DNA from: Candidatus Woesearchaeota archaeon
GTDB taxonomy: Archaea; Nanobdellota; Nanobdellia; Woesearchaeales; JAGVYF01
DNA: 34,288 nucleotides
Assembly: GCA_016211195.1 (NCBI GenBank)
Contig: JACQSS010000003.1
Coordinates: 1-34,288, forward strand
Reading direction: 5' to 3'
Part shown: piece by piece, positions 1-8,204 of the stretch
Layout: every line of letters begins with the position of its first letter
Position numbering within the stretch: position 1 is the stretch's first letter
The notes under the pieces: model-generated
What the model saw: only the letters and a program-made list of their open reading frames with translations
The model's database searches: none
Told to the model about the DNA's origin: nothing
Translations under genes and position numbers: made by a program

Positions 1-131
1 CCATCAATTATGTGAGCATTGGCTTCCTTCTCTTGCAAGCAAAAAGGGGATTCCAAGAGGAATTTTTGCCATTAACAGGCAAAAGCACATGCGAACCGAT
101 GGCCACGGAGCGCAAGCGGAGGAACTTTTCA
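1..131 (-). repeat. Type A hairpin element, copy A1 (truncated by window start)
   Basis: Near-identical inverted copy of 34157..34288; contains invariant core GGCAAAAATTCCTCTTGGAATCCCC (minus strand), CATCGGTTCGCATG motif and TGAAAAGTTC outer arm. Confidence 0.93.
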
Positions 132-143
132 ATGGGACCCGGC

Positions 144-368
144 TTACCCACCCATTACCGTTCCTTTGAGCAGCGTCACAATAAGCATCACGAGAAATCC
201 TATGAGACCAATAAAGAGCATCCCTGCGCCAGCAACCTTGACAACGGTTTTGAATTCCTCACCCGTTGGTTTCTTGGTTACTGTCAGGACACGTTTGCAT
301 TCAACAATGAAGGATTTGAACAGGACAACATATGCCTGCCAGCCTGTTGAGGTCGTTTGTCCGTCCAT
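144..368 (-). CDS. secE: Protein translocase subunit SecE/Sec61-gamma
   Basis: Short single-TM protein (FKSFIVECKRVLTVTKKPTGEEFKTVVKVAGAGMLFIGLIGFLVMLIV), directly downstream of ftsZ as in many archaea. Start at 368 favoured by TATA-like TTTATATG at ~391-400; ORF can extend to 407. Confidence 0.85.
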   Translation of the reverse strand: MDGQTTSTGWQAYVVLFKSFIVECKRVLTVTKKPTGEEFKTVVKVAGAGMLFIGLIGFLVMLIVTLLKGTVMGG

Positions 369-399
369 GGTCTCCAAAAAACGGGGTTCACATATAAAT

Positions 400-1533
400 C
401 TATTCAATAAATTCTATCCCGAGCTCGTTCTCGATTTCTTTCTTTTTCTTCTCGCCGACTTTCCTTGTTGGTCCGAAGATCTGTGACGAATTGACACCCG
501 TCACAATAAGCATGGCCCGAATGGTATGGTCAAGGTCTTCATATATCTGCGCGCCCCAGATGACGTTCGCATCCTCATCGAGCTTTGATGAGACTGCTTC
601 AACGACTTGACGCGCTTCCTCGAGCGTCATATCTGGCCCGCCAGCCACATTAATCAGTGCACCATTTGCCCCGGTAATATCAACGTCAAGCAAAGGATTT
701 TCCAGTGCACGCTGGACAGCTTCTGTGGCACGCTGCTGGGAATCTGACTCACCGACACCGATAAGTGCAACGCCACCGTTCCCCATGACGGTCTTGATGT
801 CTGCAAAATCAAGGTTCACAAGTCCGGTCTTTGTAACCATTTCTGCAATGCCTTTCACTGCATTGGTGAGAATCTCGTCCGCCACCTTGAACGCAGTGTT
901 TAGGGGCAACTCTGGCGCAATCTGCAGGAGCTTATCATTCGGGATAACGATCAAGGTATCGGTTAATTGCTCGAGCCGTTCCAACCCATATAATGCATTC
1001 TGGTAGCGACGGTGACCTTCCATGTTAAACGGCATCGTCACGATAGCGACTGTCAAAGCACCCATTTTCTTTGCGATGTCTGCAACGACCGGGGCAGACC
1101 CCGTCCCGGTGCCGCCGCCCAGCCCACAGGTGATGAATATCATGTCAGAACCAGCAAGCGCCTGCTTGATTTCCTGTTCGCTTTCGCGTGCAGCTTCTTC
1201 ACCCACTTTGGGGATGCTGCCAGCGCCAAGACCTTTTGTGATATTCTTTCCGATGAGAATTTTTTTGGTTGCGTTGGTGTACAGCAAGTCCTGTGCATCG
1301 GTGTTGATGGCTACAGTCTCTGCCCCTTTCACACCGACTTCAGTAATGCGGTTGATGGTATTATTACCACCGCCGCCGCAGCCAATCACTTTTATGGTCG
1401 CCAGCTGCTTTGACAGCAATGCTTCGAGTTCTGCATCTATGTCATGGTTGCTTGTCTGTTTGACCTGCTTGGCCAGCTGCATCTCGCTTTCAGAAACAGC
1501 CTTTATCTGCGGCTTTTGCTCCACGTCGCCCAC
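400..1533 (-). CDS. ftsZ: Cell division protein FtsZ
   Basis: Tubulin signature GGGTGTGSAP, GCGGGGNNTINR, NTDAQDL; CTTTATATAG TATA-like box ~28 nt upstream. Confidence 0.98.
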   Translation of the reverse strand: MGDVEQKPQIKAVSESEMQLAKQVKQTSNHDIDAELEALLSKQLATIKVIGCGGGGNNTINRITEVGVKGAETVAINTDAQDLLYTNATKKILIGKNITKGLGAGSIPKVGEEAARESEQEIKQALAGSDMIFITCGLGGGTGTGSAPVVADIAKKMGALTVAIVTMPFNMEGHRRYQNALYGLERLEQLTDTLIVIPNDKLLQIAPELPLNTAFKVADEILTNAVKGIAEMVTKTGLVNLDFADIKTVMGNGGVALIGVGESDSQQRATEAVQRALENPLLDVDITGANGALINVAGGPDMTLEEARQVVEAVSSKLDEDANVIWGAQIYEDLDHTIRAMLIVTGVNSSQIFGPTRKVGEKKKKEIENELGIEFIE

Positions 1534-1637
1534 CTCACAGTTGCGGCCTAGGGAACGGTTCTATATAAAGATTTGGATGAGTGATTTTCGAGTATTTTGT
1601 ATCAACATTTAAAACGGAACCCGCTCCCCCAGAGCCC

Positions 1638-2729
1638 ATGCATTACCACCTAATCATGACAGAACGGTGCAATATGCAGTGCCGGTATTGCTATGGGAAG
1701 TCTATGCATGAAGAGGACAATGCATTGAACAAGTTCACTTTCTCATTGTCACCTAAGCAGCACTTTTCTGTTCCGCTCGAGAAGCTGGCAGCCTTCCTCG
1801 CCAAAGATCCAAACCCGGTGTTAATTTTCTATGGAGGTGAACCCCTTCTGCAGCCAAAAAAAATTCACCAGATTATGGGTAGGTTTGATGTGCCGTACCG
1901 GATGCAGACAAATGGTCTCCTGTTGCACACATTGCCGCCGCAGTACCTGAACAGAATAACAAAAATCATTATTTCTATCGATGGAGATAGAGACAGAACA
2001 GATTACAATAGGGGCAAGGGAACATATGAGACCATCATCCACAACATGAAAAGAGCACGGGACAACGGATACAGAGGAGAGCTTATTGCACGGATGACTA
2101 TTTCCGGATTTCCGGATGTTGACAAACAAGTCATGCATTTATTCGACGCTGGCTTTGACGCAGTGCATTGGCAGCTTGACGCGGGCTTCTATAAGGCAGA
2201 CTATAGCATTGGTTTTGCGCCATTTGCCAACGAATACAACAGTGCAGTCAGCCGGCTTGTCAGTGAGTGGATGACCCACATGAGGAATGGCCGTATCCTG
2301 CTCATCTATCCGTTTGTTGGCATTGTTGCATCCTTACTCTCCGGAGAGAAAACAAAACTGCGTTGTGGTGCTGGGCACAGCGGTTATGCAATCGGGACTG
2401 ATGGAACCATCTTCGCCTGCCCGATCATGAACGGGTTTCAGGAATTCATTGCAGGGACACTAGACGATTCCTCACTACGCACCTTTGACGTAGAGGGCAA
2501 CTGTGAAACCTGCGACATCAGGGATGTTTGTGGTGGCCGGTGCCTCTACTGGCAAGCTGCGCAGTTATGGCCTGATGAAGGAAACAAGCTCATCTGCCAG
2601 ACAATCCGTCACCTTATTCATGAACTGGAGGCAAGAATACCAGAGATACGGACGCTCATCAATACGGGTATGATTGCCCCCGAGACATTCTCTTATGAAA
2701 AGTACTTCGGACCGGAAATTATTCCATAA
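1638..2729 (+). CDS. Radical SAM protein, putative peptide-modifying enzyme, AF0577-like family
   Basis: MHYHLIMTERCNMQCRYCYGK with CxxxCxxC, and C-terminal SPASM-like Cys cluster (CGAGHSGYAIGTDGTIFACPI...CETCDIRDVCGGRCLYW). Start 1638 chosen over ORF start 1581 from upstream ATTTAAAA TATA-like box. Confidence 0.85.
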   Translation: MHYHLIMTERCNMQCRYCYGKSMHEEDNALNKFTFSLSPKQHFSVPLEKLAAFLAKDPNPVLIFYGGEPLLQPKKIHQIMGRFDVPYRMQTNGLLLHTLPPQYLNRITKIIISIDGDRDRTDYNRGKGTYETIIHNMKRARDNGYRGELIARMTISGFPDVDKQVMHLFDAGFDAVHWQLDAGFYKADYSIGFAPFANEYNSAVSRLVSEWMTHMRNGRILLIYPFVGIVASLLSGEKTKLRCGAGHSGYAIGTDGTIFACPIMNGFQEFIAGTLDDSSLRTFDVEGNCETCDIRDVCGGRCLYWQAAQLWPDEGNKLICQTIRHLIHELEARIPEIRTLINTGMIAPETFSYEKYFGPEIIP

Positions 2730-2760
2730 CTCTTATAAGAAGCGACAGTACGACAGAGAG

Positions 2761-3327
2761 ATGCTTCTCATTGGCGTCGCCCATATAGATCGGCAGGAGT
2801 TACAGGCAGTAAAATCCCTTATGCCTGAACAGGGTACCGTCGGACTGGAGTTACCTGAAGATTACAAACAAAAAGCATATCTTGGCATCACTACTTTTTT
2901 TTCAGAGTTGGCATCTTATCTGGAATGCAGGGACCAGCCCATCGTCACCCTTGATAATGCATTATTACTTGACAGGGGATATGCTCTTGGCGGAGCACGC
3001 AATGTCCTTGCTGGAAAATTAACACCGCAGTTTATTGACTATAAGATACGAGACCTTGAGCATCTCGCAACAGGGTACGGGGCCCCAGAAGTAGTAGCCA
3101 GCGCTTCTTTCCAGCTTTATCGTTTTCGGGCAATCCGTGATGTATTGCTATCTGGCCGCAATCTTGAACAGATCAATCGGGAATGGGAAGATATCAATGC
3201 CCAGCGCGACGCTTATATGCTGAAAAGGATTCGGGCGCTTAGACCACCCGTTATTATTATGGGTCATGCGCATGCAGCCAAGCTTGAAGCACTTCTTCCA
3301 GAGTATGTTCGAACCAAGCCTTTTTAA
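2761..3327 (+). CDS. Divergent TraB/TIKI-superfamily protein
   Basis: MLLIGVAHIDRQE ... GLELPEDY ... AQRDAYMLKRI ... VIIMGHAHAAKLEALL matches spacing of GxxH, E, RxxxM and GxxH motifs seen in the other TraB-like protein at 17229..17939. Confidence 0.6.
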   Translation: MLLIGVAHIDRQELQAVKSLMPEQGTVGLELPEDYKQKAYLGITTFFSELASYLECRDQPIVTLDNALLLDRGYALGGARNVLAGKLTPQFIDYKIRDLEHLATGYGAPEVVASASFQLYRFRAIRDVLLSGRNLEQINREWEDINAQRDAYMLKRIRALRPPVIIMGHAHAAKLEALLPEYVRTKPF

Positions 3328-3350
3328 ACTGCCTGACGCCACCAGACCAT

Positions 3351-4628
3351 ATGACTACAGTTTCTATCCTCACGCAGGGTTGCAGCGCGAATGCTGCTGA
3401 ATCAGAGATGATGGCTGGCTTGCTCAAAAAGGCAGGATTTACCCTTGACAAAAGGGAGCTGGCTGACATTGTGCTGGTTAATGTCTGCACGGTAAAAGGG
3501 GAAACCACAGCCCTTAAAGCAATTCGGAAAATCAAGGAAAGAGACCCAACGAAAAAAGTAGTCATTGCGGGCTGTGTCACTCAACGCTTGCTGACCAAAA
3601 TCAGGGAAATTGATGAGGGTGCCGGCATCATCAACACGCATAATGTCCACAACGTGGTCAGCATTGTCGAGGAAACAGTGCATGACACGCCATTAACGGC
3701 ACTATCACGCGAGCCAGAGGTAAAGATAGGCCTGCCTCGCGTGCAGAAGAACCCGGTCATTGGTATTATCCCGATTTTGAACAGCTGTGCCAGCCATTGC
3801 ACGTTCTGCTCAACCAAGCTGGTGAAAGGAAAATTGCTTTCTTATCCAAAAGAAGCGATCATTGCAGAGGCGAGACGGATGATTGCCAAGGGGTGCAAGG
3901 AACTCTGGGTAACAAGCCAGGACAATGGCGCATATATGCTCGACAAAGGACAGCATGAACTGCCTGCGCTGCTTGAAGAGCTCTGCGCGCTGCAAGGTGA
4001 TTTCAAGATACGATTGGGGATGACTAACCCAACGCATGTTATCAAGATGGTACATCCCCTCATTAAGGCCTATAAGGATCCGCATATGTTCCAGTTCTTG
4101 CATATCCCGATCCAGGCTGGCAATGACCGCATCCTCGAGCTGATGAAACGGGAGAACACAGTAGAAGAATATCTGAGCATCATCGACACATTCAAGAAAG
4201 CATTTCCCGGGATGACGATTGCCACCGATATCATTACAGGGTTCCCCACTGAAACTGAAAAAGAATTCCTTGATACAGTTGACCTTATCCGAAAGACTAT
4301 GCCGGATATTGTCAATATCTCACGATACAGGCCACGATATGGGACACTGGCAGCACGCATGGAGCAGGTACCGGGCGATGAAACAAAACGCCGCAGCAGA
4401 TTATTAACCACCATCTGCAACAACGTCAGTCAGTTACGGAATGAAACATGGCTCGGATGGCAGGGTGACATCCTTATTGATGAACAAGGCAAGGACGGCA
4501 CATGGATTGGCCGTAATTTTGCGTACAAACAAGTGATTGTCCAAGGCACATTTTCTCTAGGCGAGAAAGTGCCGGGAAAAGTCACAAAAGTGACGCCGTG
4601 GGACCTGCATGCTGTTACGGATTCTTGA
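3351..4628 (+). CDS. Archaeal/eukaryotic-type tRNA t6A37 methylthiotransferase (CDKAL1-like)
   Basis: N-terminal MTTase domain (TQGCSANAAESEMMAGLL), radical SAM motif NSCASHCTFCSTKLVKGKLLSYP, C-terminal TRAM-like region. Confidence 0.93.
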   Translation: MTTVSILTQGCSANAAESEMMAGLLKKAGFTLDKRELADIVLVNVCTVKGETTALKAIRKIKERDPTKKVVIAGCVTQRLLTKIREIDEGAGIINTHNVHNVVSIVEETVHDTPLTALSREPEVKIGLPRVQKNPVIGIIPILNSCASHCTFCSTKLVKGKLLSYPKEAIIAEARRMIAKGCKELWVTSQDNGAYMLDKGQHELPALLEELCALQGDFKIRLGMTNPTHVIKMVHPLIKAYKDPHMFQFLHIPIQAGNDRILELMKRENTVEEYLSIIDTFKKAFPGMTIATDIITGFPTETEKEFLDTVDLIRKTMPDIVNISRYRPRYGTLAARMEQVPGDETKRRSRLLTTICNNVSQLRNETWLGWQGDILIDEQGKDGTWIGRNFAYKQVIVQGTFSLGEKVPGKVTKVTPWDLHAVTDS

Positions 4629-5715
4629 TTTTATCCAACAGGCCGCCGACACACGGACGCTCATCAAGGCCATGTTCTCCACGAAGATATTTCTTCATGA
4701 GGGTGGCGCTGGCGAGTCCTTGTGCCTTGTCAGTAATGCGGTAGAAATCGGCGCAGACAAGGTCCTTCTCCTCAATATCGAGGACGCAGAATTCGCCGCC
4801 ACGTGACCCGTATGCTTCGCCCAGCGAACCCGGATAGATAGTGACCGTTGACGCATTATGCATTGATGCGCCAACTGCATTATTAGCCAAGCCAGTGAGC
4901 ACCAATGCAGGCTCACGTTCAGTGAGATAATCCTCAAGCGCATCTGTCTTCAACTGGTCTGTTCCAGGGAGACTTGTCTTGCAATCTGGTGGTGTATAGG
5001 AAACGACGATGTCTGGTTTCTGCTGCAGAAAAAATGCGACTGCTTCAGACAAATAGAGACCGCTTTCCAGCTGCTGTTCAACATATGGTACGAGGAGTCC
5101 TGCAGGAATGTGCTGAGGCTTGAAATGGGACGAACCATACCCCGCAATTTTCATGTCTGCGCAGGTGACCCCCTTTAAGTGTAGATTCTTCTCACAGAGG
5201 ATATCAAAAAACGGCAGTCCATCGAAATTACCCGGAAGAGTATACACTGCCCCGGGAAAAGCAGATAAGGCTTGCGCAAACTTTTCATATTGTGCCTGCA
5301 TCGTTGTGAATGCTTCCTTCAGCAACTCCCGAGGATTAACGGTGTGCAGGCCCATCTCAAATCCTTTCTGTACCATGCGTGCAGTATTACGCACTGCCGC
5401 GTCTTTTATACCAAGGTCAACGAGGATGCCATCAGCCAGCGCCTTGAGGTGGACTTGAGGATTGAATGGACCGCCCTGAGCCACTTCGCGCGCCTTGCGC
5501 TGTACCTCAGGGGACCCGGACTGAAGTAGCTCCATGACACTGCCTTGAAAAACACCATGATTCATGAGTTGCTTTGTCTTCTCATCAGGCAGGACCTCCT
5601 TAGTGACACTGCCCGTTACGATGGAAAGGTCAGGTGATGTTTTTTTGGCATACTCACACAAAAGGGAAAGCATTTCAAAATCTTCGAAGACATTAGCGGC
5701 ATACAAGAGTTTCAT
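4615..5715 (-). CDS. Calcineurin-like metallophosphoesterase family protein (probable, divergent)
   Basis: MKLLYAANVFEDFEMLSLLCEYAKK..PDLSIVTGS ... YTLPGNFD ... VSYTPPDC ... ALVLTGLANNAVG ... TIYPGSLGEAYGS follows metallophosphoesterase motif order with substituted metal ligands. Tail overlaps the MTTase gene by 14 nt. Confidence 0.6.
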   Translation of the reverse strand: MKLLYAANVFEDFEMLSLLCEYAKKTSPDLSIVTGSVTKEVLPDEKTKQLMNHGVFQGSVMELLQSGSPEVQRKAREVAQGGPFNPQVHLKALADGILVDLGIKDAAVRNTARMVQKGFEMGLHTVNPRELLKEAFTTMQAQYEKFAQALSAFPGAVYTLPGNFDGLPFFDILCEKNLHLKGVTCADMKIAGYGSSHFKPQHIPAGLLVPYVEQQLESGLYLSEAVAFFLQQKPDIVVSYTPPDCKTSLPGTDQLKTDALEDYLTEREPALVLTGLANNAVGASMHNASTVTIYPGSLGEAYGSRGGEFCVLDIEEKDLVCADFYRITDKAQGLASATLMKKYLRGEHGLDERPCVGGLLDKIKNP

Positions 5716-5833
5716 GGTTTCACCAACTGCCGTCAACAGCCCCCATTTTTTAAATGTTTGTAGCGGCAAAAACGTAAATCATGGGAGGTAGCTTTATAGA
5801 GGACCACTCTAAAAGGCACTCTGGTTACCTAGA

Positions 5834-6304
5834 ATGAAGACCATCGCAAAAACACTGGGCATTGCGACACTGGCACTGACCTTGCACGGATGCGCATCTG
5901 AGCAGCCACGGAACGAGACGTTCAGCGAGTATAACCAGACAGTAAAGGCGTCTCCCCTGCCAGAGGGGCGAGTGACATTAGTTGGAAAAATTGTCAAAGT
6001 GCAAATCGGCAGCATCCCCGTGGGGGCAGGCAATTGGGGTGTAAATCATGAGTTTGAATATGTCATGATGCAAGACAGCGAAGGGAAGATGCACACTTTG
6101 CTGTACCCATACACAAAGGCCATCGTGGAACAAGAAGCAACAGTCACGTACCAGCCATTGCACGGCGGCATAAGCAGCGTCGATTTTATCCAGCAGTTTG
6201 CACCGCCAGGATATGATTATGGTGATAGACACTATCACTCCATCGGCAATGTGATGCTCGAAGCAGATGGCATCATCGCAAAGAATGGGATAACGTACAA
6301 GTGA
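5834..6304 (+). CDS. Putative secreted lipoprotein
   Basis: Signal peptide with lipobox-like LTLHGC; TATA-like CTTTATAG upstream. Confidence 0.65.
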   Translation: MKTIAKTLGIATLALTLHGCASEQPRNETFSEYNQTVKASPLPEGRVTLVGKIVKVQIGSIPVGAGNWGVNHEFEYVMMQDSEGKMHTLLYPYTKAIVEQEATVTYQPLHGGISSVDFIQQFAPPGYDYGDRHYHSIGNVMLEADGIIAKNGITYK

Positions 6305-6305
6305 G

Positions 6306-6680
6306 TCACAATCTCCACTGCGCAAGCTCATCACTGCGTAGCCCGAGATAGCACCCTTTGCACATGAAGAGCTGGTCCTCCCAGAGGATGCCTGCCTCAC
6401 GCTTTGCGTAGCGCTTGCAACGTACGCATTTGAATCCTTCCTGCAGCGCACTCGCGAACAACGTATCCATCGTCGTGGTGGCAGTGACGAATTGAGCCAG
6501 AGGTTTCATATTCGAGCTTTGTGATTCGGTACGCTGTGCCTCCTCCAGATACTGCTTCACGGTCTCTTCCTGTACCCCGAGTTGCTGGGCAATGCCGTGG
6601 AGAGGGACCCCAGATTTCTGCAGGGCACATGCGATGTCCAGGCGCTTTTTCTTTTCACGGTGCACAAAATTATCCTTCAT
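6306..6680 (-). CDS. HTH-domain protein with C-terminal zinc-ribbon-like CxxC...CxxC
   Basis: HGIAQQLGVQEETVKQYLEEA HTH-like segment; CVRCKRYAKREAGILWEDQLFMCKGC. Confidence 0.6.
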   Translation of the reverse strand: MKDNFVHREKKKRLDIACALQKSGVPLHGIAQQLGVQEETVKQYLEEAQRTESQSSNMKPLAQFVTATTTMDTLFASALQEGFKCVRCKRYAKREAGILWEDQLFMCKGCYLGLRSDELAQWRL

Positions 6681-7554
6681 TGAATGCTACCTCCGGCCTG
6701 CTGCAGAGTCGGGGCAAGCGCACCTTCTCTTCCCACGGAATAATGCATCGATACCTGCCGCAATCAAAAATAATCTCTTTTGTGACAGGAAGCTTCTGCG
6801 GAAGACCGAGTATCGCACAGCCAACCTGTAAATCATCATCAGAGAAAGTCATCGGATACTGGAATTGGAACATGAACTGGCCCGATAGCAATTGAATCTG
6901 AAGAGGAAGCTGTATCTCTTTCCGTCGAATGGTCACATCAGGTACCAGCACATGCACACTTAACCCATCCACATCAGGAGCAAGCTGTTCAACATTCCTG
7001 ACAATGGATTTTCTCAGTTCTGTATCCGTTAGGTTCTTGCCCAACGATGCAAGGACAGCATCCCGCACAGCACCATCCAGTTGCTGCATGACCTCATGCG
7101 CAGCGAGAAGACTCTGCTGCAGCGGAAGAGATATTGTGATGACAAAACCCGGGATGGTCTTGCCACTGCTCCCTTTCCAGCGACCATCAAGGAAAATGCT
7201 GACATCTTTGCCTACCACTGCGCGAACCTGACTCAACTCACGTGCAAACGGCTCCTCACGCAGAAGGAGCTCTTCACATGCACCAAAGACATCACCCATA
7301 CCTGCTTCAATGGCCTTTTCGATGGTCAATTCATGCGCAACGCCCGGCAGAGCAGAAGAATAGCCGCCATTCTTTGCAAGCTGCTGCACCAGCACTTCTG
7401 CCTTTTGTGTCAGGCATTGATTAAATGCATTGGATAAATAGGGGAAAGAGGACGTCTTTTCCTGATAGAACGGCGCGAGCCAGAAAGAAAGAACAAGGGC
7501 GAACAGCAGAAAAACCAGAAGGAAAATGCTCTTGAAATAGCCGTGTGTGTTCAT
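6670..7554 (-). CDS. Membrane-anchored extracytoplasmic protein, unknown function
   Basis: MNTHGYFKSIFLLVFLLFALVLSFWLAPF N-terminal TM; start 7554 overlaps upstream stop as ATGA; overlaps downstream gene. Confidence 0.75.
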   Translation of the reverse strand: MNTHGYFKSIFLLVFLLFALVLSFWLAPFYQEKTSSFPYLSNAFNQCLTQKAEVLVQQLAKNGGYSSALPGVAHELTIEKAIEAGMGDVFGACEELLLREEPFARELSQVRAVVGKDVSIFLDGRWKGSSGKTIPGFVITISLPLQQSLLAAHEVMQQLDGAVRDAVLASLGKNLTDTELRKSIVRNVEQLAPDVDGLSVHVLVPDVTIRRKEIQLPLQIQLLSGQFMFQFQYPMTFSDDDLQVGCAILGLPQKLPVTKEIIFDCGRYRCIIPWEEKVRLPRLCSRPEVAFNEG

Positions 7555-8204
7555 GGTGTGAGCAGATACGCTTTTTGCCACGCAAAGTAGGTCATCAGCA
7601 AGAGACCGGAGAGGACGAGTTCGGTAACTTCCGAGACAGAGGTCAGGCCAAGGGACAAGATAGAGACACTAGTGAAACAGACAATGCACCAGCCCAGCCG
7701 CTGGAGCACATGCTGTATTCTCTGCTGGTAAAACCATGCAATGCATTGCACATGCAGCGCAACAAGAAGGGTGACTGCGAGCGGAATCATGATCCCCACA
7801 ACAAGGAAAGCCAGTGTCAGGGAACTGACAGCAAGGGATGCATTAGCCACGAGGAAAGGAACAAGACGAGTAACAGCAGTGCTGCCCGCACTGAGCAGCA
7901 ATGCCATAAGGAGCGTAATAGCTATAACGAGCAGGGATGATCGACCGGCAAAGAAAGCAAATGTGGTCTTCTGCTTGCCCACTTCGGAAAAAAGCAGGGA
8001 CGTTGTCCATACCCAGAGAACAAGTGCTGCGCCCAACAGGAGCAGCGTGGCAAGTGCAGCACCAAAAAAAGAACCCTGCAGCACGGCATCAACCACATAT
8101 GCCTGATAGACGAGCATCAGGAGACCGAAACCAAAATAAAAGAGTGCATCGTAGAAAAAAGCATGCAGGAATACAGAACGTCGCTCAAAACGCACGCCGC
8201 CCAC
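7551..8204 (-). CDS. Polytopic membrane protein, unknown function
   Basis: Several hydrophobic TM segments. The ATG ORF start (8390) lies deep inside the upstream CDS; a GTG at 8204 (or 8195) in the upstream gene end is more plausible. Confidence 0.65.
   Translation of the reverse strand: MGGVRFERRSVFLHAFFYDALFYFGFGLLMLVYQAYVVDAVLQGSFFGAALATLLLLGAALVLWVWTTSLLFSEVGKQKTTFAFFAGRSSLLVIAITLLMALLLSAGSTAVTRLVPFLVANASLAVSSLTLAFLVVGIMIPLAVTLLVALHVQCIAWFYQQRIQHVLQRLGWCIVCFTSVSILSLGLTSVSEVTELVLSGLLLMTYFAWQKAYLLTP

Noticed and set aside
1022-1612. 196-aa plus-strand ORF
   Set aside because: Antisense shadow of ftsZ with low-complexity composition.
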